Part shown: piece by piece, positions 54,520 to 62,662 of the stretch
Layout: every line of letters starts with the position of its first letter
Position numbering within the stretch: position 1 is the stretch's first letter
Assembly: GCA_949519155.1 (NCBI GenBank)
Contig: CATIQU010000035.1
Coordinates: forward strand, 62,001 to 126,000
Reading direction: 5' to 3'
DNA: 64,000 nt
Origin: Polaribacter sp. SA4-10
Lineage (GTDB): Bacteria > Bacteroidota > Bacteroidia > Flavobacteriales > Flavobacteriaceae
Translations under genes and position numbers: made by a program
The notes under the pieces: generated by a model
Told to the model about the DNA's origin: nothing
Databases searched by the model: none
What the model saw: only the letters and a program-made list of their open reading frames with translations

Positions 54520-55076
54520 TTGAAAATTATTAAACTACATACGAACCAAACTTTGCTTATTAAAAAAGCGGTTGATAGCAACAGCGAAGCGCAGAAACAA
54601 TTGTTTGATCAGTATTCTCCTAAAATGTTAGGGGTTTGTAGACAATACGTAAAAGATCTACATCATGCAGAAGACCTTTTGCTACAGGGGTTTTTAAAAG
54701 TTTTTACAAATTTAGCTACTTATAAAAACAAGGGTAGTTTTGAAGGGTGGATTCGTAGAATTATGGTAAACACCTGTATTTCTTATCTCCGGAAAAAAAC
54801 TTAATCGATCTATCTGATGATGATTTTATTTTTAATAATGCTGCTGCAGACAACTTAGAAAGCACAACACTAGAAGACATTCAAAAGCTGATAGATGCAT
54901 TGCCTGATGGATATAGGATGGTGTTTAATTTATTTGCTATTGAAGGGTTTAAGCACTCGGAAATCGCTAAAAAACTAGGAGTTTCAGAAAGTACTTCAAA
55001 ATCGCAATTGTTTAAAGCACGTAAATTATTACAACAAAATTATTATAAAATGAATACAAGAATTCATGAAAACTAA
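54520..55076 (+). pseudogene. ECF sigma factor with a frameshift at an A7 tract
   Basis: TTG start; region 2 (QLFDQYSPKMLGVCRQYVKD and FEGWIRRIMVNTCISYLRKK) is intact, then TAA at 54802-54804. Reading on in the other frame gives LIDLSDDDFIFNNAAA, then sigma region 4 (IDALPDGYRMVFNLFAIEG, KHSEIAKKLGVSESTSKSQL) to the stop at 55076. The break is in CGG-A7-CTT: one extra A (A8) would join the frames as RKKNLID. The anti-sigma-like gene starts 11 bp before this stop. It could be a sequencing error, slippage-regulated expression, or inactivation. Confidence 0.85.
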
Positions 55077-55878
55077 TAAAATAGACAATTACATAAAGAA
55101 CACGTTAAAATCTAGAACGATTACTCCGGTAGCTTCTGCATGGGAGCGTTTATCTGCACAACTAGATGCACAGCCTGAAAAAAAGAAAAGAGGATTATTT
55201 TTTTATATGGGTATTGCAGCAAGTCTTTTGGCACTCGTTTCTGTTGGAGTTCAATTATTTTCTAATGATATTAAAATGATTCCTTTAAATAATGAAATTG
55301 TCATTCAACAAACGAATCCAGATGTGTTGAATGATGAAATTGAAAAAAATAAAAATGAAGTTCCTGATAAAAATGCAATTGCGACTCTTGTCCTTAAAGA
55401 TGAGCCTCAAGGTTTTAAAAGGAGTATTGAAAACAAAAAAAGGATATCTGTTTTAAAAGAGGAGCCAATTCGTCAAGAACTATTTTTAATAAATAAGAGT
55501 AAGGAGAACGCTCTTGCTAATAGTACCGAAAAGGAAACAAAAATTATATCTATTAATGAGAAAAACCTCTCAGAACAAGAATTAAAACACCCTCCAAAGA
55601 GTTCTATAAAGGTGAATCCACAAGATTTATTGTATGCAGTTGCCCATTCTCAAGAAGAAGTAGTAAAATATTATGAGAAACACAATTTAAGTAAGACCAC
55701 TATTCTTAAAATAATTAAAAACGAAGTTGAAAAGTCGAATTTAAAAGTAAATCCATATACCATTTTGGCAGAAGTTGAAAAAACGATTTACGATACCGAA
55801 TTCGAAAACAATTTCTTAAAAACAATACAAAAAAGAGTCTCAACACTTGCATCAGTAATTGCAAATAGGAATGACTAA
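55066..55878 (+). CDS. Putative anti-sigma factor, single-pass membrane protein
   Basis: 270 residues. N-terminal cytoplasmic part (1-42) has a small helical segment ending AQPEKKKRG, followed by one membrane helix (LFFYMGIAASLLALVSVGVQLF) and a long periplasmic part. The layout, overlap with the ECF gene (11 bp), and the outer-membrane gene downstream match flavobacterial sigma/anti-sigma units. The ASD-type zinc motif is absent, so family assignment is by context. Confidence 0.7.
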   Translation: MKTNKIDNYIKNTLKSRTITPVASAWERLSAQLDAQPEKKKRGLFFYMGIAASLLALVSVGVQLFSNDIKMIPLNNEIVIQQTNPDVLNDEIEKNKNEVPDKNAIATLVLKDEPQGFKRSIENKKRISVLKEEPIRQELFLINKSKENALANSTEKETKIISINEKNLSEQELKHPPKSSIKVNPQDLLYAVAHSQEEVVKYYEKHNLSKTTILKIIKNEVEKSNLKVNPYTILAEVEKTIYDTEFENNFLKTIQKRVSTLASVIANRND

Positions 55879-55923
55879 ATAATTTACAATCACACTAAAA
55901 TAAATTTCAAATAATAAAAGAAA

Positions 55924-56994
55924 ATGAATATTCAAAAAATAGTAATGGTGTTAATTTTGTTTATTGCAACTGGATTGACTGCTCAGCAAAAAACATTTGA
56001 GAAAGAAGTACGTAAAATCTCTAAACGAATCGATCTAATTACGAAAACACAAAAAGATTCTTTGAAAATAAAAGTAATGCAAATTACGAAGCGTTTGGAA
56101 AAAGGAGAGATTACCAAAACAACCGCAGCTACTTTAAAAGGAGAAGTTGCTTCCTATCATGCAAGAAGAATCGAAAAACTTGTTGGACAACAAGAACGGA
56201 TGTTACAATTGTTAGTACAAGATAAAACGAATGGAAAAATTTCAAGCGCTCATCAGACTTCTAATTATGAAGAAGTTAACACCTTTTCGGTTGGTGGAAA
56301 AACCTTTCGTTTTACCGTTGCGGGCGAAAACGGTAAAGAAAAGAAATCGAAAAAAAGACACAAGTCGAGTAGAAGAACTACAAGTCAGTTTGTCTTTGCA
56401 ATGGGGGTAAATAATGTTTTAGAAGCTCATAAATTTAATTCCTTAGAAGATTCTGAGTATCAATTTTGGCAATCCCATTTTTATGAAGTGGGCTATACTT
56501 GGAAAACGCGTTTAAGTAAAATTTCCTCTCCGTTATACTTTAAATACGGTGTATCATTTCTTTGGAATAATTTACGTCCTAAAAATAATCAGCAGCACAT
56601 TGTTGATGGAAATATGACAACTTTAGCAACAAGAATTGATGAAGTTTTATCGGAAAGCAGATTGCGTCATGTGCAAATGATTTTTCCAGTACACTTAGAA
56701 TGGGATTTCTCTAGAGGCAAAAGCTCGGTCAAAAAATCTATACGAATAGGAGTGGGAGGGTTTGTAGGGTTTAAATTGGGAACAAGACAATACTTAGAAT
56801 ATAAAGACCTCGATGGAATAGATATTGAAGAAGTTCAATATGATAACTTTAATATGAATACCTTAAATTATGGTTTAAGTGTCTATACAGGGTATCGTTC
56901 TACAAGTTTGTATGCGAAGTATGATATGAGTCCGTTGTTTAAAAACACAAAAACTAGAAACCTATCTATTGGGGTGCGATTGGATTTAAATTGA
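55924..56994 (+). CDS. Outer-membrane protein with periplasmic coiled coil
   Basis: 356 residues. Signal peptide (MNIQKIVMVLILFIATGLTAQ), a helical/coiled-coil section with regular Lys/Glu (about 22-105), a basic stretch (KKSKKRHKSSRR near 140-151), then a beta-barrel-like C-terminus ending with NLSIGVRLDLN. No family name is recognised. It is 45 bp after the anti-sigma-like gene and would be the output or sensor partner of that ECF unit. Confidence 0.7.
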   Translation: MNIQKIVMVLILFIATGLTAQQKTFEKEVRKISKRIDLITKTQKDSLKIKVMQITKRLEKGEITKTTAATLKGEVASYHARRIEKLVGQQERMLQLLVQDKTNGKISSAHQTSNYEEVNTFSVGGKTFRFTVAGENGKEKKSKKRHKSSRRTTSQFVFAMGVNNVLEAHKFNSLEDSEYQFWQSHFYEVGYTWKTRLSKISSPLYFKYGVSFLWNNLRPKNNQQHIVDGNMTTLATRIDEVLSESRLRHVQMIFPVHLEWDFSRGKSSVKKSIRIGVGGFVGFKLGTRQYLEYKDLDGIDIEEVQYDNFNMNTLNYGLSVYTGYRSTSLYAKYDMSPLFKNTKTRNLSIGVRLDLN

Positions 56995-57118
56995 TTGTTA
57001 GAAAGTATTAAACGGAAGGAGCAATATCCATCTCTAAAACATGATCGGTAATGTTTTATGAGACCAAAAAAGCTTTAAAATATTGTTCATAAGATGTTTT
57101 AAATAACAAAAAAGTCAC

Positions 57119-57126
57119 TATATTTG
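57119..57126 (+). promoter_or_regulatory. -7 box (TATATTTG) of the ribosomal protein operon
   Basis: Exact TAnnTTTG match 32 bp before rpsF. No -33 TTG was identified at ideal spacing. Confidence 0.55.
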
Positions 57127-57158
57127 CAGCTTTAAAATTAATCAATAAATATTTAATT

Positions 57159-57500
57159 ATGAATCATTACGAAACTGTTTTCATTTTGAATCCCGTTTTA
57201 TCTGACACTCAGATAAAGGAAACAGTACAAAAGTTTGAGGACTATTTAGTTTCTAAGGGAGCTGAATTAGTATCCAAAGAAGATTGGGGCTTAAAGAAAT
57301 TAGCCTATCCAATCCAAAAAAAGAAAAGTGGTTTTTATCACTTATTAGAGTACAAAGTTTCTGGTCAAGAAATTACAGCATTTGAGTTGGAGTTTAGAAG
57401 AGATGATAGCGTTATGCGTTACCTTTCTGTTAAATTAGACAAACATGCAGCAGCTTGGGCGACCATCAGAAGCGAACGTGTTAAATCTACTAAAAAATAA
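57159..57500 (+). CDS. rpsF: Ribosomal protein bS6
   Basis: 113 residues. MNHYETVFILNPVLSDTQIK is the classic S6 N-terminus, and KKKSGFYHLLEYKVSGQEI the central part. It binds 16S rRNA with S18. First gene of rpsF-rpsR-rplI, spaced 3 bp from rpsR. No ssb or priB lies between rpsF and rpsR. Confidence 0.97.
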   Translation: MNHYETVFILNPVLSDTQIKETVQKFEDYLVSKGAELVSKEDWGLKKLAYPIQKKKSGFYHLLEYKVSGQEITAFELEFRRDDSVMRYLSVKLDKHAAAWATIRSERVKSTKK

Positions 57501-57503
57501 GAC

Positions 57504-57800
57504 ATGGCTACAATAGAACAACAAGCAAAAGGAGGTAAGTCTGCTGACGTTAGATATTTAACGCCGTTAGACATTGACACAAAGAAAGAAGCAAAATACT
57601 GTAGATTTAAGAAAAAAGATATCAAGTATATCGATTATAAAGATGCAGACTTCTTAATGTATTTAGTAAACGAACAAGGTAAAATTTTACCAAGACGTTT
57701 AACAGGAACATCATTAAAATATCAACGTAAAGTTGCGCAAGCAATAAAAAGAGCGCGTCATTTAGCGTTAATGCCTTACGTTGGAGATATGTTAAAATAA
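57504..57800 (+). CDS. rpsR: Ribosomal protein bS18
   Basis: 98 residues. [19 protein letters not shown] and [20 protein letters not shown] are the conserved S18 core. The N-terminal extension before the CRF motif is moderately long. Binds S6 and 16S rRNA. Second gene in the operon, 15 bp before rplI. Confidence 0.97.
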   Translation: MATIEQQAKGGKSADVRYLTPLDIDTKKEAKYCRFKKKDIKYIDYKDADFLMYLVNEQGKILPRRLTGTSLKYQRKVAQAIKRARHLALMPYVGDMLK

Positions 57801-57815
57801 TAAAGAAGTAGAGAT

Positions 57816-58262
57816 ATGGAACTGATATTAAAACAAGACGTAGAAAATTTAGGATTTAAAGATGACGTTGTAACTGTGAAAAATGGTTATGGAAGAAATT
57901 TTTTAATTCCTACAGCAAAAGCCGTTTTAGCTACTTCATCTGCAAAGAAAGTCTTAGCAGAGAATTTAAAACAAAGAGCTTTTAAAGAGGCTAAATTAAT
58001 TGAAGATGCAAATAAAATTGCAGAAACAGTTAAAGGATATGAAATTAAGATTGCATCTAAAGTAGGTTCAGGAGACAAATTATTTGGTTCTGTGAACAAC
58101 ATTGATTTAGCTGCGGCATTATCAAAAGCAGGAACAGACTTGGATAAGAAATTTATCAAAGTAGTTGGTGGTTCTGTTAAAAGATTAGGTAAATATGAAG
58201 CAGCTGTTCGTTTACACAGAGCAGTCGTTGCAGATATTACTTTTGAAGTTGTTAAAGAATAA
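57816..58262 (+). CDS. rplI: Ribosomal protein bL9
   Basis: 148 residues. MELILKQDVENLGFKDDVVTVKNGYGRNFLIP is here seen as the core LGFKDDVVTVKNGYGRNFLI, then a long central helix and a C-terminal domain with LFGSVNNIDLAAAL. It binds 23S rRNA near L1. Last gene of the operon, followed by a perfect terminator. Confidence 0.97.
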   Translation: MELILKQDVENLGFKDDVVTVKNGYGRNFLIPTAKAVLATSSAKKVLAENLKQRAFKEAKLIEDANKIAETVKGYEIKIASKVGSGDKLFGSVNNIDLAAALSKAGTDLDKKFIKVVGGSVKRLGKYEAAVRLHRAVVADITFEVVKE

Positions 58263-58283
58263 TAACAAACTTTCAATAATTTT

Positions 58284-58313
58284 AAAAAGCTCGTTAGAAA
58301 TAACGAGCTTTTT
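58284..58313 (+). terminator. Intrinsic terminator of the ribosomal operon
   Basis: Perfect 13-bp stem AAAAAGCTCGTTA / TAACGAGCTTTTT with GAAA loop, followed by more T. It starts 22 bp after rplI. Confidence 0.92.
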
Positions 58314-58394
58314 TATTTTCAAATTCAAAATTAAAAACAATTTGCTAAGCCCCACTATTGGTGAGATTTAGTAAGCGTTTATAAAATACATAAA

Positions 58395-58862
58395 ATGAAG
58401 TACAGACAACTTACTAAAGAACAATTTGAGAACTTACACGAAGAATTTGCGCGCTTTTTAGCATCACAAAGTATTGATGCAAAAGAATGGAATCAAATAA
58501 AAGAAGAAAATCCAAAGGTAGCAGATGATGAAATGAATGTTTTTTCAGATGTTGTTTGGGATGATGTTTTAAGAAGTACGAGTTATTTAGAGCACTTTTC
58601 TGAAACTTCAGTTAATTTGTTTAAATGTGAATCAGATGAAATTCATAGAATTGCAATTAAAATAAATTGGGACATTAATCTATTAGAACAAAAGGGATTT
58701 GAGTGGTTAATGCACAATCCAATGGATAATTCTGTGGATATATTTAAAGGATCTAAACCTTATAAGGAGGAAAGAAATACTGAGTTATTTGACTTAATTG
58801 AAAAAGGAAGTAATATTTCAAAAGGAGAAATTTTTGATTATTTCAATCAATTAGTCTCTTAA
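58395..58862 (+). CDS. DUF6495 family protein
   Basis: 155 residues. MKYRQLTKEQFENLHEEFAR is the conserved start of this Bacteroidota-only family, which I know to sit near rplI. WDDVLRSTSYLEHFS is another conserved run. Soluble, acidic, with no known function; the family name is from memory. It is the last clearly core gene before the accessory cassette. Confidence 0.75.
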   Translation: MKYRQLTKEQFENLHEEFARFLASQSIDAKEWNQIKEENPKVADDEMNVFSDVVWDDVLRSTSYLEHFSETSVNLFKCESDEIHRIAIKINWDINLLEQKGFEWLMHNPMDNSVDIFKGSKPYKEERNTELFDLIEKGSNISKGEIFDYFNQLVS

Positions 58863-59023
58863 AATTTCTAAACATTCATTTTTTTATGCTTAACTAAAAT
58901 ATCTTGTAATTAAACTTTACTTAATTGCTCGTCAGCGTTTTTTTTTATTAAACTAGATTTATATAAAGTAATTTTTTACTTCAGAATCCTAGGTATTAAA
59001 AAAAGGTTTTTAAAGAAAAAACA

Positions 59024-59239
59024 ATGAACGCCAGATTAGCAATTGAAGAAAACGAACGATTTATTAGACACTTATTTACTGATGTAAAAGAGTTTTCAGA
59101 AAGGAAGTCTAAATGTGTAGCAGAGTCTCTAAACTTTATTGTCGACTTAAAAATAAAGTACTGTAAGAGTGATCCTGAAAGAGTAGCTTGGCATCTTAGG
59201 AGGGAAAGCCTGGAAAAGATATTCAACCAGAGTAGATAG
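59024..59239 (+). CDS. Small unidentified protein A of a tandem pair
   Basis: 71 residues, ATG start. Contains AIEENERFIRHLFTDVKEFS and a C-terminal basic segment WHLRRESLEKIFNQ. Clearly paralogous to the frame at 59518-59733 (shared N-A-R-x-A-I-E-E-N-E-R, D-V-K-E-F, C-x-x-D and W-x-L-R). No signal peptide or membrane segment; likely cytoplasmic and helical. I do not recognise the family. Confidence 0.65.
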   Translation: MNARLAIEENERFIRHLFTDVKEFSERKSKCVAESLNFIVDLKIKYCKSDPERVAWHLRRESLEKIFNQSR

Positions 59240-59243
59240 CTAA

Positions 59244-59293
59244 CAATTTAAAACCTTTATAAGTTCATAAGGTTTAAATTGTGTTAATTTTTT
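59244..59293 (+). terminator. Possible terminator after small protein A
   Basis: Imperfect inverted repeat around CAATTTAAAACC and GGTTTAAATTG (two bulged bases), followed by a T-run. AT-rich, so the call is weak. Confidence 0.4.
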
Positions 59294-59405
59294 GATTATT
59301 CATATTTCATTATTTTATAAATTTGTGTTTATTCAGTTGATTTTTTTATATAAACCTCGGCATCATACCAATTATATTGTATTTTACTTCCTAAAAAAAT
59401 TACAC

Positions 59406-59427
59406 AAATGTTCATATATGAACATTT
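59406..59427. promoter_or_regulatory. Perfect 22-bp palindrome, candidate operator
   Basis: Each half is AAATGTTCATA, and the two halves form an uninterrupted perfect palindrome. It lies about 80 bp downstream of the candidate -7 box and about 94 bp before the second paralog, inside the leader of an XRE-containing unit. A dimeric HTH protein such as the downstream XRE regulator would bind this kind of site. Confidence 0.55.
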
Positions 59428-59517
59428 TATGTTAAATTATTTTCATATTAGGTATTTTTTTTTGTTAATAATTTATTTTTAATAAATTAGCCTATATTAA
59501 TAAATAAAAAAAAAAAC

Positions 59518-59733
59518 ATTATCAACGCCAGATCCGCTATTGAGGAAAACGAAAGGTTAACGAAGCATTTTTATAATGATGTAAAAGAATTTGCCGAAAA
59601 AAAAGGAAAAACCCTACTAGAATCATTGTATACCTTAGCCGTCTTAAAAACGAATTGGTGTTCAAATGATAATGAAAAAGCATCCTGGCGCTTAAGAGCT
59701 AAAGCGGTTGAAAAGATGATTAAAGATGATTGA
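59518..59733 (+). pseudogene. Small protein B, paralog of protein A, without a canonical start codon
   Basis: The open frame is homologous to protein A throughout: AIEENERLTKHFYNDVKEFA and SWRLRAKAVEKMI. Where A has ATG-AAC-GCC, this copy has ATC-AAC-GCC (ATT just before). No ATG, GTG or TTG occurs upstream before the stop near 59488. It overlaps the XRE gene by 8 bp. It could be initiated from ATT/ATC, or be a start-lost pseudogene. Confidence 0.55.
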
Positions 59734-60001
59734 GATGAATAGCTATAAAAACGCCTCAGAGGTCGGGCAGGATTTAATTTTGAGCTATTTTAAAAAGAGA
59801 ATGAAGGAAAAGAAAATTACTCAAAATAAATTGGCTGAAATATTAGGGATAGGTGTTACAATATTGTATTGTTACTTTAAAAAAGAAACTCCAATGCCAT
59901 TGGGTGTTTACTTAGAAATATGTGGAGCACTAGATTTAAGACCCTATCTAATTCCATCAGAAAGTGATAATACAGAAATGCAGAGAATGTTTTTTAATTA
60001 G
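59726..60001 (+). CDS. XRE-family helix-turn-helix regulator
   Basis: 91 residues. The HTH is at about 26-50: ITQNKLAEILGIGVTILYCYF, with the sequence QNKLAEILGI as first helix and turn. The C-terminus (LRPYLIPSESDNTEMQRMFF) is a short tail. Start either ATG 59726 or ATG 59735. It overlaps small protein B, so the two are one unit; the upstream palindrome may be its operator. Confidence 0.8.
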   Translation: MIEMNSYKNASEVGQDLILSYFKKRMKEKKITQNKLAEILGIGVTILYCYFKKETPMPLGVYLEICGALDLRPYLIPSESDNTEMQRMFFN

Positions 60002-60122
60002 TATAAATATGCTAATATTTTTAGTTGTATTTTCGAGTAAAAATAAATTTATATGATTACAATAGGAGTAAGGTAAACACCTTTTTATGTTGTTGTTTTT
60101 TATCAAAGCAGTTTGTCTATGA

Positions 60123-61016
60123 TTACAGAATTAAAAACACTCCCAGTAATATCCCCAATAGAGGAATTAATTTTTTTCTTTTATTTTTTTCCTTAAAAAC
60201 GAGTCCTCCAATTACGACCGCAATCAATAATTGACTTCTTTTTATCGCAGATAACAACATGATCAACGCATCTGGGTCTTGCAAAGCTTTAAAGTAAAAA
60301 TAATCTGCTGCTTGCAATAGGATTCCAACAGCTATGATGGTCCAACGCCATTTAAATTTTGCTCGTTTTTCTTTATTTGAAAACCATGTTATTGATAAAA
60401 GAGTTGATAATATTAATAGAGTATATAAGCAAAACCAGAATTGCAAAGTTTGCGGACTTAGGACTAAACCCTGAATCAAAAACTTGTCATACAAGCCACT
60501 AGAAGCGCCTAAAAATGTAGCTCCAATAATGGCAAAAATCCATTTATTCCTTTTAAAATTAATTCCTTCTTTTTTTCCTATTTTAGAATACAAAATAACG
60601 GAGAAAATAATCACAAAAAAACCAATCGATTGTAAGAAATTTGGTTGCTCATTATAGATGAAAATTGCTCCTATAAAAGTAAAAAAAGGACCAGCAGAAC
60701 GTATGGGTGTTACAATGGTGATTGGTAAATGCTTTAATGCATGATATGCCAGAATCCAAGAAGCTGACATGATTATCGATTTTATAAAAATGTACCCATG
60801 GGTTGACCAAGGGATTTTTACAATATAAAAACCTGTTTCTTTTGCGTAATTTGGAGCATAAACAGAAATGATAAAGAAGGGGAGTAGTAGCAAAAATCCT
60901 GCGCAGATAGAACCCAGAAGTACCGGTAAAACCGCATTTCCTTGTACCGCATGTTTTTTACATAAATTATGTAATCCTAAAAAAAGCGCTGCCAACAAAC
61001 CCAAATACATCCACAT
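60123..61016 (-). CDS. DMT superfamily transporter (EamA family)
   Basis: 297 residues with ten hydrophobic helices in two repeats, as usual for EamA proteins. It begins MWMYLGLLAALFLGLHNLC. The cargo is not predictable; exporters of amino acids, nucleotides or sugars belong here. The last helix (LIPLLGILLGVFLIL) ends in a short tail. Confidence 0.88.
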   Translation of the reverse strand: MWMYLGLLAALFLGLHNLCKKHAVQGNAVLPVLLGSICAGFLLLLPFFIISVYAPNYAKETGFYIVKIPWSTHGYIFIKSIIMSASWILAYHALKHLPITIVTPIRSAGPFFTFIGAIFIYNEQPNFLQSIGFFVIIFSVILYSKIGKKEGINFKRNKWIFAIIGATFLGASSGLYDKFLIQGLVLSPQTLQFWFCLYTLLILSTLLSITWFSNKEKRAKFKWRWTIIAVGILLQAADYFYFKALQDPDALIMLLSAIKRSQLLIAVVIGGLVFKEKNKRKKLIPLLGILLGVFLIL

Positions 61017-61127
61017 AGTACGAATAAACTTTTTTATGCTATTTTTCGCATATATTAATGCTGTTTTTTGAAGAAAACCAATGTCTTTTCTTCTTTGAAG
61101 CTACTCCGATAATATGATTGTTATTTT

Positions 61128-61772
61128 TTACTCAAATGTATGACGCAACTCGTCAGTTGAAGATGCACTTAGTAGTTGATTGAATGCTTTTATGGAATCA
61201 AAATTTCTTGTAATTTCTTCAGAAACTCCAATTCCTGTAATCCCTGTCTTTAAAATATTCTTCACATCTTCTACTGTAATGCCTCCAAAACCTATAATAG
61301 GGGTTTCTGTATTTAAGGCATCTACAATTGCAGAATATCCATTAATACCTAAAAGGGTTGAAGGATCTTGTTTGGTACTTTTAAACGGTCCTAAATTAAT
61401 GTAGTCGACTTCGTCTGCTAACAATGCTTCGCAGTCTTGTAGCGTGTTTGCAGTTCCTCCAATCATCTGCCAAGTGTATAAATGTATTCTTGCTATTGTA
61501 GAAGAAGAAGAAGAGTTAGTTTTTTCTAAATGTACACCATCTGCTTTCACTGTTTTTGCAATTTTATAATGGGTATTAATAATCAGTCTGGTTTGAAAAT
61601 GAGAGGTGATTTCCCTTGCAGCAATTGCGATCTCTAAAATGGTTTCTTCTGAGGCATCTTTTAAACTTAATTGTACTAATTCGGCACCAGAGGTACAAGC
61701 ATTTTGAATGTTTTCAAGGTGTTCTTCTGGAGTATTTCCTTCTGAAATATAATGTAATTTTGGAATGGTCAT
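61128..61772 (-). CDS. ThiE-like thiamine phosphate synthase family protein
   Basis: 214 residues, TIM-barrel family. DGVHLEKTN (near 76-84) and DYINLGPFKSTKQDP (near 125-139) align with ThiE substrate-binding regions; IIGFGGITVEDVK contains the phosphate loop. The usual Q-L-R-x-K near residue 36 is VQLSLKD here, so one substrate arginine is replaced by serine. A run of five serines follows position 86. It may be a TenI-like regulator or a divergent enzyme. Confidence 0.78.
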   Translation of the reverse strand: MTIPKLHYISEGNTPEEHLENIQNACTSGAELVQLSLKDASEETILEIAIAAREITSHFQTRLIINTHYKIAKTVKADGVHLEKTNSSSSSTIARIHLYTWQMIGGTANTLQDCEALLADEVDYINLGPFKSTKQDPSTLLGINGYSAIVDALNTETPIIGFGGITVEDVKNILKTGITGIGVSEEITRNFDSIKAFNQLLSASSTDELRHTFE

Positions 61773-61819
61773 AATGTTGAATAAAAGAAATTAGCACACT
61801 TATATATGAACGTTGGTTA

Positions 61820-62431
61820 TTATATAGCAACTGTTTTATAGTGGGTCATAAAATAAGACTCAAAACGCTTTAAGGTTGGATGCATTTTTTCAGAATACAT
61901 TACAAACTGACATTTTTGAATACTTTGTGTAACGGATATTAAATCTGCCGAAGAAGATTTTTGAACTAAAAAATCAGCATCATCAATACTAAATATTTTT
62001 ACTTGAGTGGTATTCAAACCTTCTGATAAAATCAACTTATTCAGTGTTTTAGGTGTGGTAACAAGAATATCAACTCCTTCAAAAATTTCTGATTTCAACA
62101 AATCAACATGCGCTTTCTCATCTCCAAAATAGACCCGTAAAGAAGTGGGTCTTGTATATTTTAGAAAGAGTTCATACAATTGTAGTGCTTTTTCATTGTT
62201 TTCAACGACTACAATTGCTCTTGGGGCAGTTCCAATCTCTTCACATTTCAATTTCTGCATTGTTGTTAAAATCAATGCAATCGTTTTTCCACTTGCTTCT
62301 GGAGCAGTACAAAAAATATTTGCACCACTTTTTATAACTGGTATGCTTGCTTTTTGAAAAGGTGTTGGAATTGTGACCTCTTGATCTTCTAAGAATTCTT
62401 TGATCGTTACATGTAATTTTTTAAAAGGCAT
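61820..62431 (-). CDS. DEAD-box helicase N-terminal domain-only protein, degenerate
   Basis: 203 residues from ATG 62431 (MPFKKLHVTIKEFL). Q motif PTPFQKASIPVIKSGANI and Walker A APEASGKTIALI are recognisable; motif Ib is TPKTL. Motif II reads SIDDADFL (DDAD) and the SAT motif III is YSE. The second RecA domain is absent. It could be a nucleotide-binding regulator rather than a helicase. Upstream in-frame codons (to 62479) are possible but unlikely. Confidence 0.8.
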   Translation of the reverse strand: MPFKKLHVTIKEFLEDQEVTIPTPFQKASIPVIKSGANIFCTAPEASGKTIALILTTMQKLKCEEIGTAPRAIVVVENNEKALQLYELFLKYTRPTSLRVYFGDEKAHVDLLKSEIFEGVDILVTTPKTLNKLILSEGLNTTQVKIFSIDDADFLVQKSSSADLISVTQSIQKCQFVMYSEKMHPTLKRFESYFMTHYKTVAI

Positions 62432-62662
62432 AGGAATTTTAATCTGGTTGTTATTTGAAATAGCACTGCAAATATACAACTAAATTGAGGTAGTAATTTA
62501 GAAATCATCCAAAGGATAATCCTTAATTAAAAATGTACTATAATTTACATTATGTTAAATAGAGTATTTTGAAACAATTAATAAACATTTTGATTTATAA
62601 ATAGCGATTCTATCATCCCTCTTTGAAATTATTATATAATTTAGCCAAAAACATCAGACAAA

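Larger units (their letters stand above)
59240..59517. other. AT-rich gap between the two paralogs
   Basis: About 280 bp without an ORF. It holds the weak terminator, a TTG/TAAATTTG promoter candidate (59292-59325, 23-bp spacer) and the 22-bp palindrome at 59406-59427. Long A/T runs make up the rest. Confidence 0.6.

Noticed and set aside
60070-60090. Terminator hairpin after the XRE gene (AAGGT/ACCTT)
   Set aside because: Only five base pairs; too weak to call.
61020-61127. TPP riboswitch near the ThiE-like gene
   Set aside because: The gap lies downstream of the ThiE-like gene, and no TPP aptamer core is recognisable there or upstream at 61773-61819.
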